Origin: Cyclobacteriaceae bacterium
Lineage (GTDB): Bacteria; Bacteroidota; Bacteroidia; Cytophagales; Cyclobacteriaceae
Direction of reading: 5' to 3'
DNA: 33,131 bases
Assembly (NCBI GenBank): GCA_026989505.1
Contig: JALSJF010000016.1
Span: 1-33,131 of the forward strand
The notes below the pieces were generated by a model. That model saw only the letters and a program-made list of their open reading frames with translations. It made no database searches and was not told where the DNA came from. Below are positions 15,306-24,029 of this stretch, in pieces. Numbering within the stretch: the first letter of the stretch is position 1; the number at the start of each line of letters is the position of its first letter. The position numbers and the translations under genes are program-made.

Positions 15306-16418
15306 TTGAGTAAAAAGAGAAAAAATACTTCCGGTACCCCGGCCTTGATTATGGTGGCTGCCTTTGTGGTGGTAATAGCCGGGGCCATGGCCTCTTCCTC
15401 TATTTTAAACCCTATTTTATTATCCCTGTTTATCAGCATAGTGTGTGCCCAGCCCCTGATGTGGATGTACAGCAAGGGAATGAACCACTCGCTGGCCGTC
15501 ATTATTGTGCTCTCGGGTATTGTAATTGTCTTTTTAGGCCTGGGTGCCTTGTTTGGCAACTCCATTAACAGCTTTGCCAACGATGCCCCCCGGTATGCCG
15601 CCAAGTTGCGGGAATTGGTGGACGGCACGATTCAAACCCTTAACGACCGGGGCCTAAGTATTTCCAGGGAGAAGTGGGACGGCACCATCAACCCGGGAAA
15701 GGTGTTGAATTATACGGCCAACATCCTGACCGAATTCGGGGCTTTTATGAGTAATGCCTTACTTATTTTCTTTATTGTAACCTTTATGCTTTTTGAGCGG
15801 GGCTCGTTGCGGTTGAAAGCCACAGTAATTGCCAATAGCTATGACAACAACCTTAGCGTTTTGACCGCTATTGTTGACAGCATCCGGAACTACCTGGGCC
15901 TGAAAACCATTATCAGCTTAATAACCGGGGTGTTTATCTGGTTATGGTTACTGGTTTTTGGCGTAGAGTATGCCATTCTCTGGGGCCTGATTGCCTTTCT
16001 GCTGAATTATATACCGAATATCGGCTCCATCATTGCCGGTATTCCGGCCGTGTTGTTTGCCCTGGTGCAATCGGGCCTGGCCGGGGCCGGGTGGACCGTT
16101 CTGGGGTATGTGGTGGTAAATATGGTGGTGGGCAATATTGTGGAGCCGAAAGTGATGGGCAAAGAAATGGGGCTATCCACCTTGATCGTATTTCTTTCCT
16201 TGCTTTTCTGGGGCTTTGTCCTCGGTACTATTGGCATGTTTTTGGCCGTGCCGCTCACCATGACGTTTAAAATTATCCTCGACCGCAACCCGAAAACCAA
16301 ATGGATAGCCATTTTACTGGGCAGCGATAAACATGCCCAGGAAATATTGGATCAGGCAGGGTATGAGGTAACGGAAGAAGAAGGCAGCGATTCCCTTAGT
16401 AGCGAACCGCAAGCTTAG
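15306..16418 (+). CDS. AI-2E family (PerM/YdiK-like) membrane transporter
   Basis: This 370-residue integral membrane protein of the AI-2E transporter family has about seven or eight TM segments: LIMVAAFVVVIAGAMASSSI and PILLSLFISIVCAQPLMW at the N-terminus, ALLIFFIVTFMLF, TIISLITGVFIWLWLLVFGV, and LIVFLSLLFWGFVLGTIGMF followed by AVPLTMTFKIIL. The family motif region YIPNIGSIIAGIPAVLFAL is present. The substrate is not predictable; members export diverse solutes. The likely start is TTG at 15306, one codon after an in-frame stop; the next candidate, ATG 15351, would cut into the first TM helix. The 3' end overlaps the convergent YCF48-like gene by 23 nt. Confidence 0.85.
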   Translation: MSKKRKNTSGTPALIMVAAFVVVIAGAMASSSILNPILLSLFISIVCAQPLMWMYSKGMNHSLAVIIVLSGIVIVFLGLGALFGNSINSFANDAPRYAAKLRELVDGTIQTLNDRGLSISREKWDGTINPGKVLNYTANILTEFGAFMSNALLIFFIVTFMLFERGSLRLKATVIANSYDNNLSVLTAIVDSIRNYLGLKTIISLITGVFIWLWLLVFGVEYAILWGLIAFLLNYIPNIGSIIAGIPAVLFALVQSGLAGAGWTVLGYVVVNMVVGNIVEPKVMGKEMGLSTLIVFLSLLFWGFVLGTIGMFLAVPLTMTFKIILDRNPKTKWIAILLGSDKHAQEILDQAGYEVTEEEGSDSLSSEPQA

Positions 16419-17418
16419 CGATCTTGCCTTGGGCGCCTGTCAGCCAGCCGGTATGCCTGTTGGCCAGCGCTACGGTATGATAACCCGTGGTGTCAACGGT
16501 CGTCCAGGTTAACCCGTTATCGGTAGAAAGACCCACCCCGGTTGGCCCTGCAGCCAGCCAGTTTTCACCCCCGGGAATATGGGCAATGGCTGATTTGTAG
16601 CCGTTTAAGCCACTGTCAGGTAGTAAATCCCAGGATTTGCCGGCATCTTTGGTCAGGGCGATTATCTTGGTGGTGTCGTTGGGGCGGGTGTAGTTGCCGC
16701 CCACGGCAAGGCCATAGCCCGTATCACTGAATGCCAGGGAAAATATACCGCCACCGGCTACCTCCCGGGCCATTGGGGTAGGGTAGGCCTGCCAGGTTTT
16801 TCCCCTGTCGGCAGAGAATAAAATGCGTGACCGGGGGGTGCCCATAGCCAGCCATACCCGGTGGTTGCCACCGGTGGTAATGCAGGTGCCGCTGGCAGCA
16901 TATCCGCCTTCACCGGGCAGAGCTTCAGGCCCTTGCTGTTGCTGCCAGGAGTTGCCCCCGTCATGGGTGGTGATGATTACCACCCGGCCATCCAGGGCAT
17001 CGCCAAAGGCGATGCCGGAGGTAGTATCCCAGAAATCCATGGCATCAAAAAATATCTGTGGGCGGTCATCGGCATAAACCACTTGCCAGCTTTGGCCGCC
17101 ATCAGTGGTTTTCACCACCAGGCCGGGGTAACCGGCTGTGAGTACCAGGGCCTCGGTAGCAGAAAAAGCTTCAATATCGCGAAAATCAAGGCTGTCGGCA
17201 GCGGTTGGGGAGACGTTCTGCCAAAAGGTGCCGCCATCAACGGTACGCAGTACGCTACCCCCGCTGCCACTGGCCCAGGCTATGTTTTCATCTACTACGG
17301 CCAGCCCGCGCAGACTGGCCATTACGCCACTGGTTTGCAGGGTGATGAGGACGGACGGCCTTTTTTGTGGGCTTTGGCAGGCGAACAGGAAGACCATGTA
17401 TAAGAGGAAATACTTCAT
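16396..17418 (-). CDS. YCF48/BNR-type beta-propeller lipoprotein
   Basis: The protein has 340 residues. The N-terminus MKYFLLYMVFLFACQSPQKR is a lipoprotein signal with the lipobox LFAC, so it is anchored in a membrane facing the periplasm. The rest is a repeated beta-propeller with WQ-type sialidase/BNR blades: VLRTVDGGTFWQNVS, VVKTTDGGQSWQVVY, ITTHDGGNSWQQQ, LFSADRGKTWQAYP, LTKDAGKSWDLLPD and LSTDNGLTWTTVD. The fold resembles photosystem-assembly factor Ycf48 and is often annotated as an oxidoreductase without evidence. Its ATG overlaps the stop of the AraC regulator gene by 4 nt, so they share an operon that is divergent from the hydroxyproline genes. Role unknown. Confidence 0.8.
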   Translation of the reverse strand: MKYFLLYMVFLFACQSPQKRPSVLITLQTSGVMASLRGLAVVDENIAWASGSGGSVLRTVDGGTFWQNVSPTAADSLDFRDIEAFSATEALVLTAGYPGLVVKTTDGGQSWQVVYADDRPQIFFDAMDFWDTTSGIAFGDALDGRVVIITTHDGGNSWQQQQGPEALPGEGGYAASGTCITTGGNHRVWLAMGTPRSRILFSADRGKTWQAYPTPMAREVAGGGIFSLAFSDTGYGLAVGGNYTRPNDTTKIIALTKDAGKSWDLLPDSGLNGYKSAIAHIPGGENWLAAGPTGVGLSTDNGLTWTTVDTTGYHTVALANRHTGWLTGAQGKIAKLAVRY

Positions 17419-18269
17419 CGGTGCATTTTCTGGTATTCGGAGGGGGTGAGGCCGGTCACCTTCTTAAACTGACGGTTAAAATTAGATACGTTGTTAAAAC
17501 CACTGTTGTAGCAGATATCGCCAACGGTATATTGGTCGTCCACCAGCATTTTACACGCCTGGCCTATCCTTATTTCATTTAAAAAGCGGGAGTAGGTTTT
17601 GCGGGTATGCTGCTTAAAATAACGGCAAAAGGCAGTGGGGCTCATGTGGGCCACATCGGCAATTTCCTCCAGCTTGATTTCGCGGGCGTAATTATCCAGC
17701 AAAAAATTAAACACATCATTGATTTTCCGGCCATCTACGGTGCGCTTGGGCTTGTGGTACCCGGGACTGGAAATAAAAGTGAGTTCTTCGGTTTGGGCAA
17801 TTTGTTCCAGTAGTTCAATCAGGGTAAGCAACCGGGGTAAGCCGCTCTGGCGGGTTACCTGCCAGATGCCGGCTGTGACCCGCTCCCGTAAATCACCCTC
17901 TACGAATACGCCCCGCTCGCTTTCTTTGATCAAGGTAGATAGCAACCTTGTCTCCGGGATTGCCAGAAAGCCATCACCCATGAAACCGGGAAGGAAAAAA
18001 ATGGAGATAGACTCAATACCGTTATTCCTTTTGGGGTCCATCTTATCCTTAAATACATGGGGTAGGTTCTGCCCCAGCAAATAAACATCACCCTCTTTAA
18101 ACTGCACTATTTTATCGCCAATATAGGCCGTGCCATGCCCCTTGATTACCAGCATCAGTTGCAGCTCTTCATGATTATGATAGGTGGCATAAAAGTGTGG
18201 CAGTTTATCATGATAAACCGTAATGGACTCCTTGCTTCCGGGGGGTATTTTAAAGGGCAACGGTTTCAT
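17415..18269 (-). CDS. AraC-family regulator with cupin sensor, likely regulator of hydroxyproline genes
   Basis: This 284-residue protein has an N-terminal cupin (about 20-90: HFYATYHNHEELQLMLVIKG, GDVYLLGQNLPHVFKD) and a C-terminal AraC double helix-turn-helix (about 185-284: IKLEEIADVAHMSPTAFCRY, YTVGDICYNSGFNNVSNFNR, GLTPSEYQK). It is transcribed divergently from the hydroxyproline catabolic genes across a 130-nt AT-rich intergenic region, the standard position of a pathway activator. The inducer may be a hydroxyproline isomer or an intermediate; this is inference. The next gene, a propeller lipoprotein, overlaps its stop. Confidence 0.88.
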   Translation of the reverse strand: MKPLPFKIPPGSKESITVYHDKLPHFYATYHNHEELQLMLVIKGHGTAYIGDKIVQFKEGDVYLLGQNLPHVFKDKMDPKRNNGIESISIFFLPGFMGDGFLAIPETRLLSTLIKESERGVFVEGDLRERVTAGIWQVTRQSGLPRLLTLIELLEQIAQTEELTFISSPGYHKPKRTVDGRKINDVFNFLLDNYAREIKLEEIADVAHMSPTAFCRYFKQHTRKTYSRFLNEIRIGQACKMLVDDQYTVGDICYNSGFNNVSNFNRQFKKVTGLTPSEYQKMHR

Positions 18270-18370
18270 AGATACTAAAATAGCGATAAAAATTAAATAA
18301 TATTTTAAAACATGTTAAAAAAGTATGATAAAGGGCTAATTTCTGTCTGCTGTAAGTCTAAGCTTCGCCT

Positions 18371-18378
18371 TACTTTTG
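18371..18378 (+). promoter_or_regulatory. Putative -7 promoter box of the hydroxyproline operon
   Basis: TACTTTTG matches the TAnnTTTG -7 consensus, 21 nt before the first gene. A weak TCTG lies at about the -33 distance. An AGGAG (18394-18398) is directly next to the ATG. Confidence 0.5.
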
Positions 18379-18399
18379 TTGCCGGATAAATAACAGGAG

Positions 18400-19308
18400 A
18401 TGAATTGGCAAGGAGTATTTCCGGCAGTTACCACTAAGTTTACTGCCGATGACGAATTAGATATGGCCGCTTTCAGGGCCAATATTTCCGCCCAGGTAGC
18501 GGCCGGGGTATCCGGCATTATCCTGGGCGGTACCCTGGGTGAGGCCAGTAGTCTGAGCAATCAGGAGAAAATGGTATTGTTGGCTGAAACGGTGGCCGAA
18601 ACGGAAGGTAAACTACCGGTAATTGTGAACATTGCCGAACAAACCACCAAAGCGGCTGTGGCGCTGGCAGAGGAGTTGCAGGCCAGGGGCGCCAGTGGCT
18701 TAATGTTGTTGCCGCCTATGCGTTATGCTGCCGACAGCCGCGAAACCCTGGTGTATTTTCAGGCTGTGGCTGCGGCTACCTCATTGCCGATTATGATCTA
18801 CAATAATCCGGTAGATTACAAAATACCGGTGACCCTGGAAATGTTTGCGGAGTTAATTAAAATCCCCAACATTCAGGCGGTAAAGGAGTCCAGCCGCGAT
18901 ATTGGCTATATAACCAGGCTGAGGATAGCCTTTGGCGACAGGCTAAAGATCCTGTCGGGGGTGGATACCCTGGCCCTGGAAAGCCTGATGATGGGCGCTG
19001 ACGGCTGGGTGGCCGGGCTGGTATGTGCTTTTCCGAGGGAGACGGTGGCTATCTTCCGCTTAGTGCAGGCCGGCCGCTATGCGGAGGCGCAGGCAATTTA
19101 CCGGTGGTTTATACCGGTGCTTGAGCTTGATGTGCACCCCAAGCTGGTACAGTACATTAAACTGGCTGAGGCCATGACCGGCCTCGGTACCGAGTACGTG
19201 CGGGCACCCAGACTGATGCTTGAGGGCGAGGAACGGCAGCGTATAAGTGAAATCATTAGCAGGGCCATAGAAACGCGGCCACAATTACCCGATTACGTAT
19301 CTTTATAA
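18400..19308 (+). CDS. DapA-superfamily deaminase/lyase, likely pyrroline-4-hydroxy-2-carboxylate deaminase
   Basis: This 302-residue TIM-barrel protein belongs to the dihydrodipicolinate synthase/N-acetylneuraminate lyase superfamily. Y134 in IMIYNNPVDY and the Schiff-base lysine K162 in VKESSRD are present, as is GGTLGEASSLSNQEK (about 46-60), the phosphate/carboxylate-binding loop. The following genes encode alpha-ketoglutarate semialdehyde dehydrogenase, a two-cysteine epimerase and a D-amino-acid dehydrogenase. In that company this enzyme most likely deaminates delta-1-pyrroline-4-hydroxy-2-carboxylate to alpha-ketoglutarate semialdehyde. True DapA activity is unlikely in this context. 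The stop is 1 nt before the next start. First gene of the operon. Confidence 0.87.
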   Translation: MNWQGVFPAVTTKFTADDELDMAAFRANISAQVAAGVSGIILGGTLGEASSLSNQEKMVLLAETVAETEGKLPVIVNIAEQTTKAAVALAEELQARGASGLMLLPPMRYAADSRETLVYFQAVAAATSLPIMIYNNPVDYKIPVTLEMFAELIKIPNIQAVKESSRDIGYITRLRIAFGDRLKILSGVDTLALESLMMGADGWVAGLVCAFPRETVAIFRLVQAGRYAEAQAIYRWFIPVLELDVHPKLVQYIKLAEAMTGLGTEYVRAPRLMLEGEERQRISEIISRAIETRPQLPDYVSL

Positions 19309-19309
19309 G

Positions 19310-20896
19310 ATGGAAATAAACACGAAAAATATCATTGGTTTTACCGAATCTACCGGTACCGGCAAAACCTTGCAGGGGGTTAACCCGGTTACCGGCACCA
19401 GGCTGGCGGAGAAATTTTACCTTGCCTCGGAGGAGGATGTAACCAGGGCTATGGCCAGGGCCGAAGCAGCTTTTGCTGAATTTAAGTTGACAGAGGCCGG
19501 GCAGCGGGCCAATTTTCTGGAAAAGATTGCCGATGAAATGGAGGCTTTGGGCGAGGTGCTGGTACAGCGGGCGGCAGCCGAAACCGGGCTGCCGGAAGCC
19601 AGGATTATCGGGGAACGGGGCCGCACCACCGGCCAGTTACGCATGTTTGCCGGTTACATCCGCGAGGGTTCCTACGTTGAGGCTGCCATAGATACGGCCA
19701 TTCCCGACCGGCACCCCATAGCCAAACCCGATTTACGTAAAATGATGGTGCCCTTGGGCCCTGTGGTAGTATTTGGCGCCAGTAACTTCCCGCTGGCTTA
19801 TTCGGTAGCGGGGGGGGATACGGCCGCGGCTTTTGCTGCGGGGTGCCCGGTGCTGGTAAAAGCACACCCGGGGCACCCGGGTACCAGTGCCCTGGTGGGG
19901 CAGGCTATTGTGCAGGCAGCTAAGGCCACCGGTATGCCCGATGGCGTGTTCTCTTTGTTATACGATGCCGGCTTTCAGGTAGGCAAGGCACTGGTCGGGC
20001 ACCCCGCCACCCGGGCCGTAGGGTTTACCGGTTCGGTGAACGGAGGGCGGGCGCTGTTCGACATTGCCGCCCAACGGCCCAGCCCTATTCCGGTATTTGC
20101 CGAAATGGGCAGTACCAACCCCTCCATCCTCTTACCGCAGGCCTTGCACCAGCGGGCGCAGCAGGTGGCTGAAAACTACAGCAACTCCATTACCCTGGGC
20201 GTAGGCCAGTTTTGTACCAACCCCGGGCTTATCCTGGCAGTAGCCGGTGCCGGCCTGGATGAATTTATCAGCCATTTATCGGCTGCCATTGCCCGGGCCC
20301 AGCCGGGCACCATGCTGCACAGGGGGATCAGCACCTCATTCCGGCAGAAAACACAGGAAATGGCCGAACAGCGGGGGGTGGAATTTATTACCATGGCCAG
20401 CAAAGAAGCGCAGGGGCAGGAAGGACGGCCGACCCTGGCTAAAGCCCCGGGCAAGGAGTTTATCAATAACCCTAAGCTCCATGAAGAAGTATTCGGCCCT
20501 TTTTCGTTGATTATCGAATGTGCCGATGAAGGCGAACTAAGGGAATGTGTCAACTGCCTGACCGGCCAGCTTACGGCCACGGTGATTGGTGAAGAGGAAG
20601 AATTTTCGGCCAATGCAGGGCTGATCAACCAACTGCGTGAAAAAGCCGGCCGGTTGATCTTTAATGGCGTGCCTACGGGCGTTGAGGTTTGCCCTTCCAT
20701 GACCCATGGCGGCCCGTACCCGGCCACTACCGACAGCCGCTTTACAGCAGTTGGGGTGCATTCTATCAAGCGCTTCCTGCGCCCCGTCAGCTTTCAGGAT
20801 GCCCCGCAGGCTATCTTGCCCGAAGCCCTGAAAGATAATAACCCCCTGGGAATCTGGCGTTTGCTTAATGGGGTGTTGACCAAAGAGGGAGTTTAA
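19310..20896 (+). CDS. Alpha-ketoglutarate semialdehyde dehydrogenase (NADP+-type ALDH)
   Basis: The 528-residue length and sequence fit the KGSADH branch of the aldehyde dehydrogenase superfamily. It has the Rossmann cofactor region (VVVFGASNFPLAYSVAGGDT), the general base E265 in AEMGSTNP and the catalytic C302 in GQFCTNPG. The C-terminal EVCPSMTHGGPYPATTDSRFTAVG segment is characteristic of this branch. It oxidises 2,5-dioxopentanoate to 2-oxoglutarate, the last step of hydroxyproline degradation; the same reaction also ends pentose and glucarate pathways, but the neighbours point to hydroxyproline. The glycine-rich AYSVAGGDT is encoded through a G8 run at about 19810, a possible sequencing trouble spot although the frame is intact. 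Confidence 0.92.
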   Translation: MEINTKNIIGFTESTGTGKTLQGVNPVTGTRLAEKFYLASEEDVTRAMARAEAAFAEFKLTEAGQRANFLEKIADEMEALGEVLVQRAAAETGLPEARIIGERGRTTGQLRMFAGYIREGSYVEAAIDTAIPDRHPIAKPDLRKMMVPLGPVVVFGASNFPLAYSVAGGDTAAAFAAGCPVLVKAHPGHPGTSALVGQAIVQAAKATGMPDGVFSLLYDAGFQVGKALVGHPATRAVGFTGSVNGGRALFDIAAQRPSPIPVFAEMGSTNPSILLPQALHQRAQQVAENYSNSITLGVGQFCTNPGLILAVAGAGLDEFISHLSAAIARAQPGTMLHRGISTSFRQKTQEMAEQRGVEFITMASKEAQGQEGRPTLAKAPGKEFINNPKLHEEVFGPFSLIIECADEGELRECVNCLTGQLTATVIGEEEEFSANAGLINQLREKAGRLIFNGVPTGVEVCPSMTHGGPYPATTDSRFTAVGVHSIKRFLRPVSFQDAPQAILPEALKDNNPLGIWRLLNGVLTKEGV

Positions 20897-20918
20897 TAAG
20901 CCATAGCGGATAAAAGGG

Positions 20919-21926
20919 ATGCCCATAAAACAAACTTTTGTCTGCGTTGATGCCCACACTTGCGGCAACCCCGTGCGGGTGGTTAAGTGTGGGGGGCCGG
21001 AGTTGCAGGGGGCTACCATGCAGGAAAAGCGGCTACACTTCCTGCAGGAGTTTGACTGGGTGCGCCTGGGGTTGATGTTTGAGCCCCGCGGCCATGATAT
21101 GATGTCGGGCAGCATTCTTTATCCGCCCGATGACCCGCAAAATGATGCGGCCGTGTTGTTTATTGAGACCAGTGGCTGTTTGCCCATGTGTGGCCACGGC
21201 ACCATTGGCACGGTAACGGTGGCAATAGAGGAAGGGCTGGTAAAACCTAAAACCCCCGGCAAGCTGAACCTGGAAACCCCGGCCGGGCTGGTGAAGGTAA
21301 CATATCAGCAGGAAAAGGGTAAAGTAAAATCGGTTAAACTGGTCAATGTGCCTTCGTTTGTGGCTATTGCCGGCCTGAAAATAACCAGCCCGCACCTGGG
21401 CGAATTAACGGTATCGGTAAGCTATGGGGGTAATTTCTATGCCATCATTGAACCGCAAGCGAACTTTCGCGATATGGCCGACTATACGGCTGACCAACTG
21501 ATTGCCATGAGTGGGCCGATACGCCAGGCGGTTAATGCAGCAGCAGGATTTGTCCACCCCGAAGATAAAAATATTCAGGGCTGCAGCCATGTAATGTGGA
21601 CAGGCGAACCCAAAAAATCAGACTCAGATGCCCGCAATGCCGTATTTTATGGCGATAAGGCTATCGACCGGTCACCCTGTGGTACGGGCACTTCGGCCCG
21701 GATGGCCCTGCTGGTGGCCCGGGGTGAACTTAAGCCCGGTGAAACCTTTGTGCATGAAAGCATTATCGGCAGCCAGTTTACCGGCCGGGTAGAAAGTAGG
21801 GTAAGGGTTGGGGACAAGGAAGGGATTATCCCGTCTATTGAAGGCTGGGCAAAGATCACCGGCCATAATACCATCACCATTGATGAGGCGGACGACCCCT
21901 ACGCCTTTGGCTTTCAGGTTATCTGA
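20919..21926 (+). CDS. 4-hydroxyproline 2-epimerase (proline racemase family)
   Basis: This 335-residue member of the proline racemase family has both catalytic cysteines: C91 in MCGHGTIG and C254 in DRSPCGTGTSARMA. Two cysteines indicate a racemase/epimerase rather than the trans-3-hydroxyproline dehydratase type, which has threonine at the first position. It interconverts trans-4-hydroxy-L-proline and cis-4-hydroxy-D-proline, step one of the pathway encoded here. Proline racemase activity is the alternative, but the operon context favours hydroxyproline. The start ATG lies 22 nt after the aldehyde dehydrogenase stop. The C-terminal half (TGRVESRVRVGDKEGIIPSI) matches the family end. Confidence 0.93.
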   Translation: MPIKQTFVCVDAHTCGNPVRVVKCGGPELQGATMQEKRLHFLQEFDWVRLGLMFEPRGHDMMSGSILYPPDDPQNDAAVLFIETSGCLPMCGHGTIGTVTVAIEEGLVKPKTPGKLNLETPAGLVKVTYQQEKGKVKSVKLVNVPSFVAIAGLKITSPHLGELTVSVSYGGNFYAIIEPQANFRDMADYTADQLIAMSGPIRQAVNAAAGFVHPEDKNIQGCSHVMWTGEPKKSDSDARNAVFYGDKAIDRSPCGTGTSARMALLVARGELKPGETFVHESIIGSQFTGRVESRVRVGDKEGIIPSIEGWAKITGHNTITIDEADDPYAFGFQVI

Positions 21927-21967
21927 TAAAGTTGATTTAAGTCAGGTGTAAATCGGTTGCCCGGCAC

Positions 21968-21975
21968 TATGTTTG
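21968..21975 (+). promoter_or_regulatory. Possible internal -7 promoter box before the D-hydroxyproline dehydrogenase
   Basis: TATGTTTG fits TAnnTTTG and lies 19 nt before the dehydrogenase start, within the only sizeable gap (68 nt) of the hydroxyproline operon. No clear -33 box was found, so support is weak. Confidence 0.35.
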
Positions 21976-21994
21976 CAGCAATTATAGTAAGCTA

Positions 21995-23242
21995 ATGAAT
22001 ACAAAGTCTGAAGTTATCGTGATTGGGGCCGGGGTTGTGGGGCTTAGTGCTGCCTACTATCTTGCCAGGGCCGGCCATGCCGTGACGGTGCTGGAGAAAA
22101 CCGATGGGGCAGACGGTTGTTCTTTTGGCAATGCCGGTTTTATTGCCCCCAGCCACTTTGTGCCGCTGGCAGCCCCCGGCATTGTGGCCAAAGGCTTGCG
22201 CTGGATGCTGAACCCCGAAAGCCCGTTTTACATTAAGCCGCGGTTCGACTTGTCCCTGGCCAGATGGGGCTGGCAGTTTATGCGGCACGCCACGCATAAG
22301 CATGTGAATGCCTCTAAAAAACTACTTTCCGACTTAACCTTACTGAGCCTCGACTTGCATAAACAGTTTGCCGGTGAACAGCAAATACCGCTGCATAACA
22401 GTGGTATTATTATGTTTTGCAAAACCGAAAGCTGCTTAGCGCATGAAATAGAACTGGCCGCTATGGCCGGGGAATTTGGCCTGCAGTCCGAGGTAATGGA
22501 CCTGGCGCAACTGCAGGAATATGATCCGCAACTGCGGCACACCGGGGCCGGGGCAGTATGGTTTAAAGATGATGCCTACATGGACCCGGGCATGTTTATG
22601 CGGCAGATGCACAAGGCTGTGGCCGGCCTGGGGGTACAGGTGCTTACCGGCCGGGAAGTAGTTGGCTTTGAGAAAACCAGTAGTAAAATCACCAAAGTAA
22701 TCACCAACAGCGGGGCCTACCAGGCCGATGAAGTGGTGCTGGCTACAGGCTCTTTTTCGGTGCCGGTATTAAAGCTGGTCGGCCATAAAATGCTGCTGGA
22801 GCCCGGCAAAGGTTACAGTGTTGACTGGCACGAGGAGTCGAAAATCCCGCGGGCCTCCTATATCCTGGTTGAAGCGCGGGTGGCCATTACGCCTATGGGC
22901 AACTTTGTGCGCCTCGCGGGCACGATGGAACTTGACGGCATCAGCCTGGCGGTGAAGCCCAGAAGGGTGGCCGGCTTCCTGAAATCAATAGAAGCCTACT
23001 TGCCTGATTATAAATATGCCGAAACCAAATCCCTGCCGGTGTGGGCCGGGTTACGGCCTTGCTCACCGGATGGCTTGCCCTACCTGGGGCGGGATAAAAA
23101 ATACCGAAACCTGACCATAGCTACCGGCCATGCCATGGTAGGCTTTACCCTGGGGCCGGTTACCGGTAAATTGGTCGCGGAAATAGTAGCCGGGGCGCAA
23201 CCTACGATAAATATTGACCAACTGGCCGTTGACCGTTACTAA
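21995..23242 (+). CDS. FAD-dependent D-amino acid dehydrogenase, likely cis-4-hydroxy-D-proline dehydrogenase
   Basis: This 415-residue DAO/DadA-family flavoprotein begins with the dinucleotide-binding motif VIGAGVVGLSAAYYLARAGHAVTVLEK (about 8-34, GxGxxG). The C-terminal FAD-contact region is WAGLRPCSPDGLPYLGR...ATGHAMVGFTLGPVTGKLVAEI. Located after the epimerase, it most likely oxidises cis-4-hydroxy-D-proline to delta-1-pyrroline-4-hydroxy-2-carboxylate, passing electrons to the respiratory chain. A general D-amino acid dehydrogenase is the alternative. With the deaminase and aldehyde dehydrogenase upstream it completes the route to 2-oxoglutarate. Last gene of the operon; the next gene has its own promoter-like box. 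Confidence 0.9.
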   Translation: MNTKSEVIVIGAGVVGLSAAYYLARAGHAVTVLEKTDGADGCSFGNAGFIAPSHFVPLAAPGIVAKGLRWMLNPESPFYIKPRFDLSLARWGWQFMRHATHKHVNASKKLLSDLTLLSLDLHKQFAGEQQIPLHNSGIIMFCKTESCLAHEIELAAMAGEFGLQSEVMDLAQLQEYDPQLRHTGAGAVWFKDDAYMDPGMFMRQMHKAVAGLGVQVLTGREVVGFEKTSSKITKVITNSGAYQADEVVLATGSFSVPVLKLVGHKMLLEPGKGYSVDWHEESKIPRASYILVEARVAITPMGNFVRLAGTMELDGISLAVKPRRVAGFLKSIEAYLPDYKYAETKSLPVWAGLRPCSPDGLPYLGRDKKYRNLTIATGHAMVGFTLGPVTGKLVAEIVAGAQPTINIDQLAVDRY

Positions 23243-23248
23243 TTGTCC

Positions 23249-23256
23249 TATTTTTG
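23249..23256 (+). promoter_or_regulatory. Putative -7 promoter box of the cysQ-cysC-cysD-cysN cluster
   Basis: TATTTTTG fits TAnnTTTG and is 17 nt before the cysQ ATG. A TTG lies 17 nt further upstream (23229-23231), close to the -33 distance, within the end of the preceding gene. Confidence 0.4.
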
Positions 23257-23273
23257 AGGCTTAATTAGCATGC

Positions 23274-24026
23274 ATGATCAAACAGCTTATTGCCCTGGCG
23301 CAGGAAGCCGGCCGGGAAGTTTTAAACATTTATAATAACCCCGGCCTGAGTAGTCAGGTGGACTACAAGGCCGATGACTCACCTTTGACTATGGCGGATA
23401 CGGCCGCCAATAAAATACTTATGGCCGGCCTAAAGGACCTAGCAGGCGCCCTGCCGGTTTTATCGGAAGAGGAAAAGCACCAGCCCTATGCCGAAAGAAA
23501 ACATTGGCAGCGTTTCTGGCTTGTTGACCCGCTGGATGGCACCAAAGAGTTTATTAACCGTAATGGCGAGTTTACCATTAATATTGCCTTGGTTGAAGAC
23601 AGGCAGCCTGTAGCAGGGGTGATTTACGTGCCGGTAAAAGATATTACCTATTATGGCGATGCTACCGGGGCCTGGAAGATCGATCATGGGACGGTAAGCG
23701 AAATCAAAGTGAATAAGGCCACCCATAACCGGATAGCCGTACGCAGCAAGTCACACGCCTCACCGGAGGAAGAAGAAGTACTTAACCGCTATCATGTGGC
23801 AGACAGTATTGCGGTGGGCAGTTCCTTGAAGTTTTGTATGGTGGCCGAGGGTAAAGCCGATGTTTATTACCGGCACGGGCCAACGATGGAATGGGACACC
23901 GGGGCCGGCCAGGCAATCGTGCAGGCGGCCGGGGGCAAAGTCTATCAGGGGGCCGCAGCGGAGAAAGAATTTAACTACAATAAGGAAAATTTGCGCAATG
24001 GTAGCTTTCTTTGTCTGGGATTTTAA
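23274..24026 (+). CDS. cysQ: 3'(2'),5'-bisphosphate nucleotidase
   Basis: This 250-residue member of the inositol-monophosphatase superfamily has the lithium-sensitive phosphatase metal site VLSEEEK, the core motif WLVDPLDGTKEFINRNGEFT (about 84-103) and the second motif MEWDTGAGQAIVQAAGGKV (about 205-223). It removes the 3'-phosphate from PAP (and PAPS), clearing the by-product of PAPS use. Its place as the first of four genes, followed by APS kinase and the two ATP sulfurylase subunits, supports CysQ over inositol monophosphatase. A second ATG in another frame at 23270 is not used. The gap to cysC is 3 nt. Confidence 0.94.
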   Translation: MIKQLIALAQEAGREVLNIYNNPGLSSQVDYKADDSPLTMADTAANKILMAGLKDLAGALPVLSEEEKHQPYAERKHWQRFWLVDPLDGTKEFINRNGEFTINIALVEDRQPVAGVIYVPVKDITYYGDATGAWKIDHGTVSEIKVNKATHNRIAVRSKSHASPEEEEVLNRYHVADSIAVGSSLKFCMVAEGKADVYYRHGPTMEWDTGAGQAIVQAAGGKVYQGAAAEKEFNYNKENLRNGSFLCLGF

Positions 24027-24029
24027 TCT

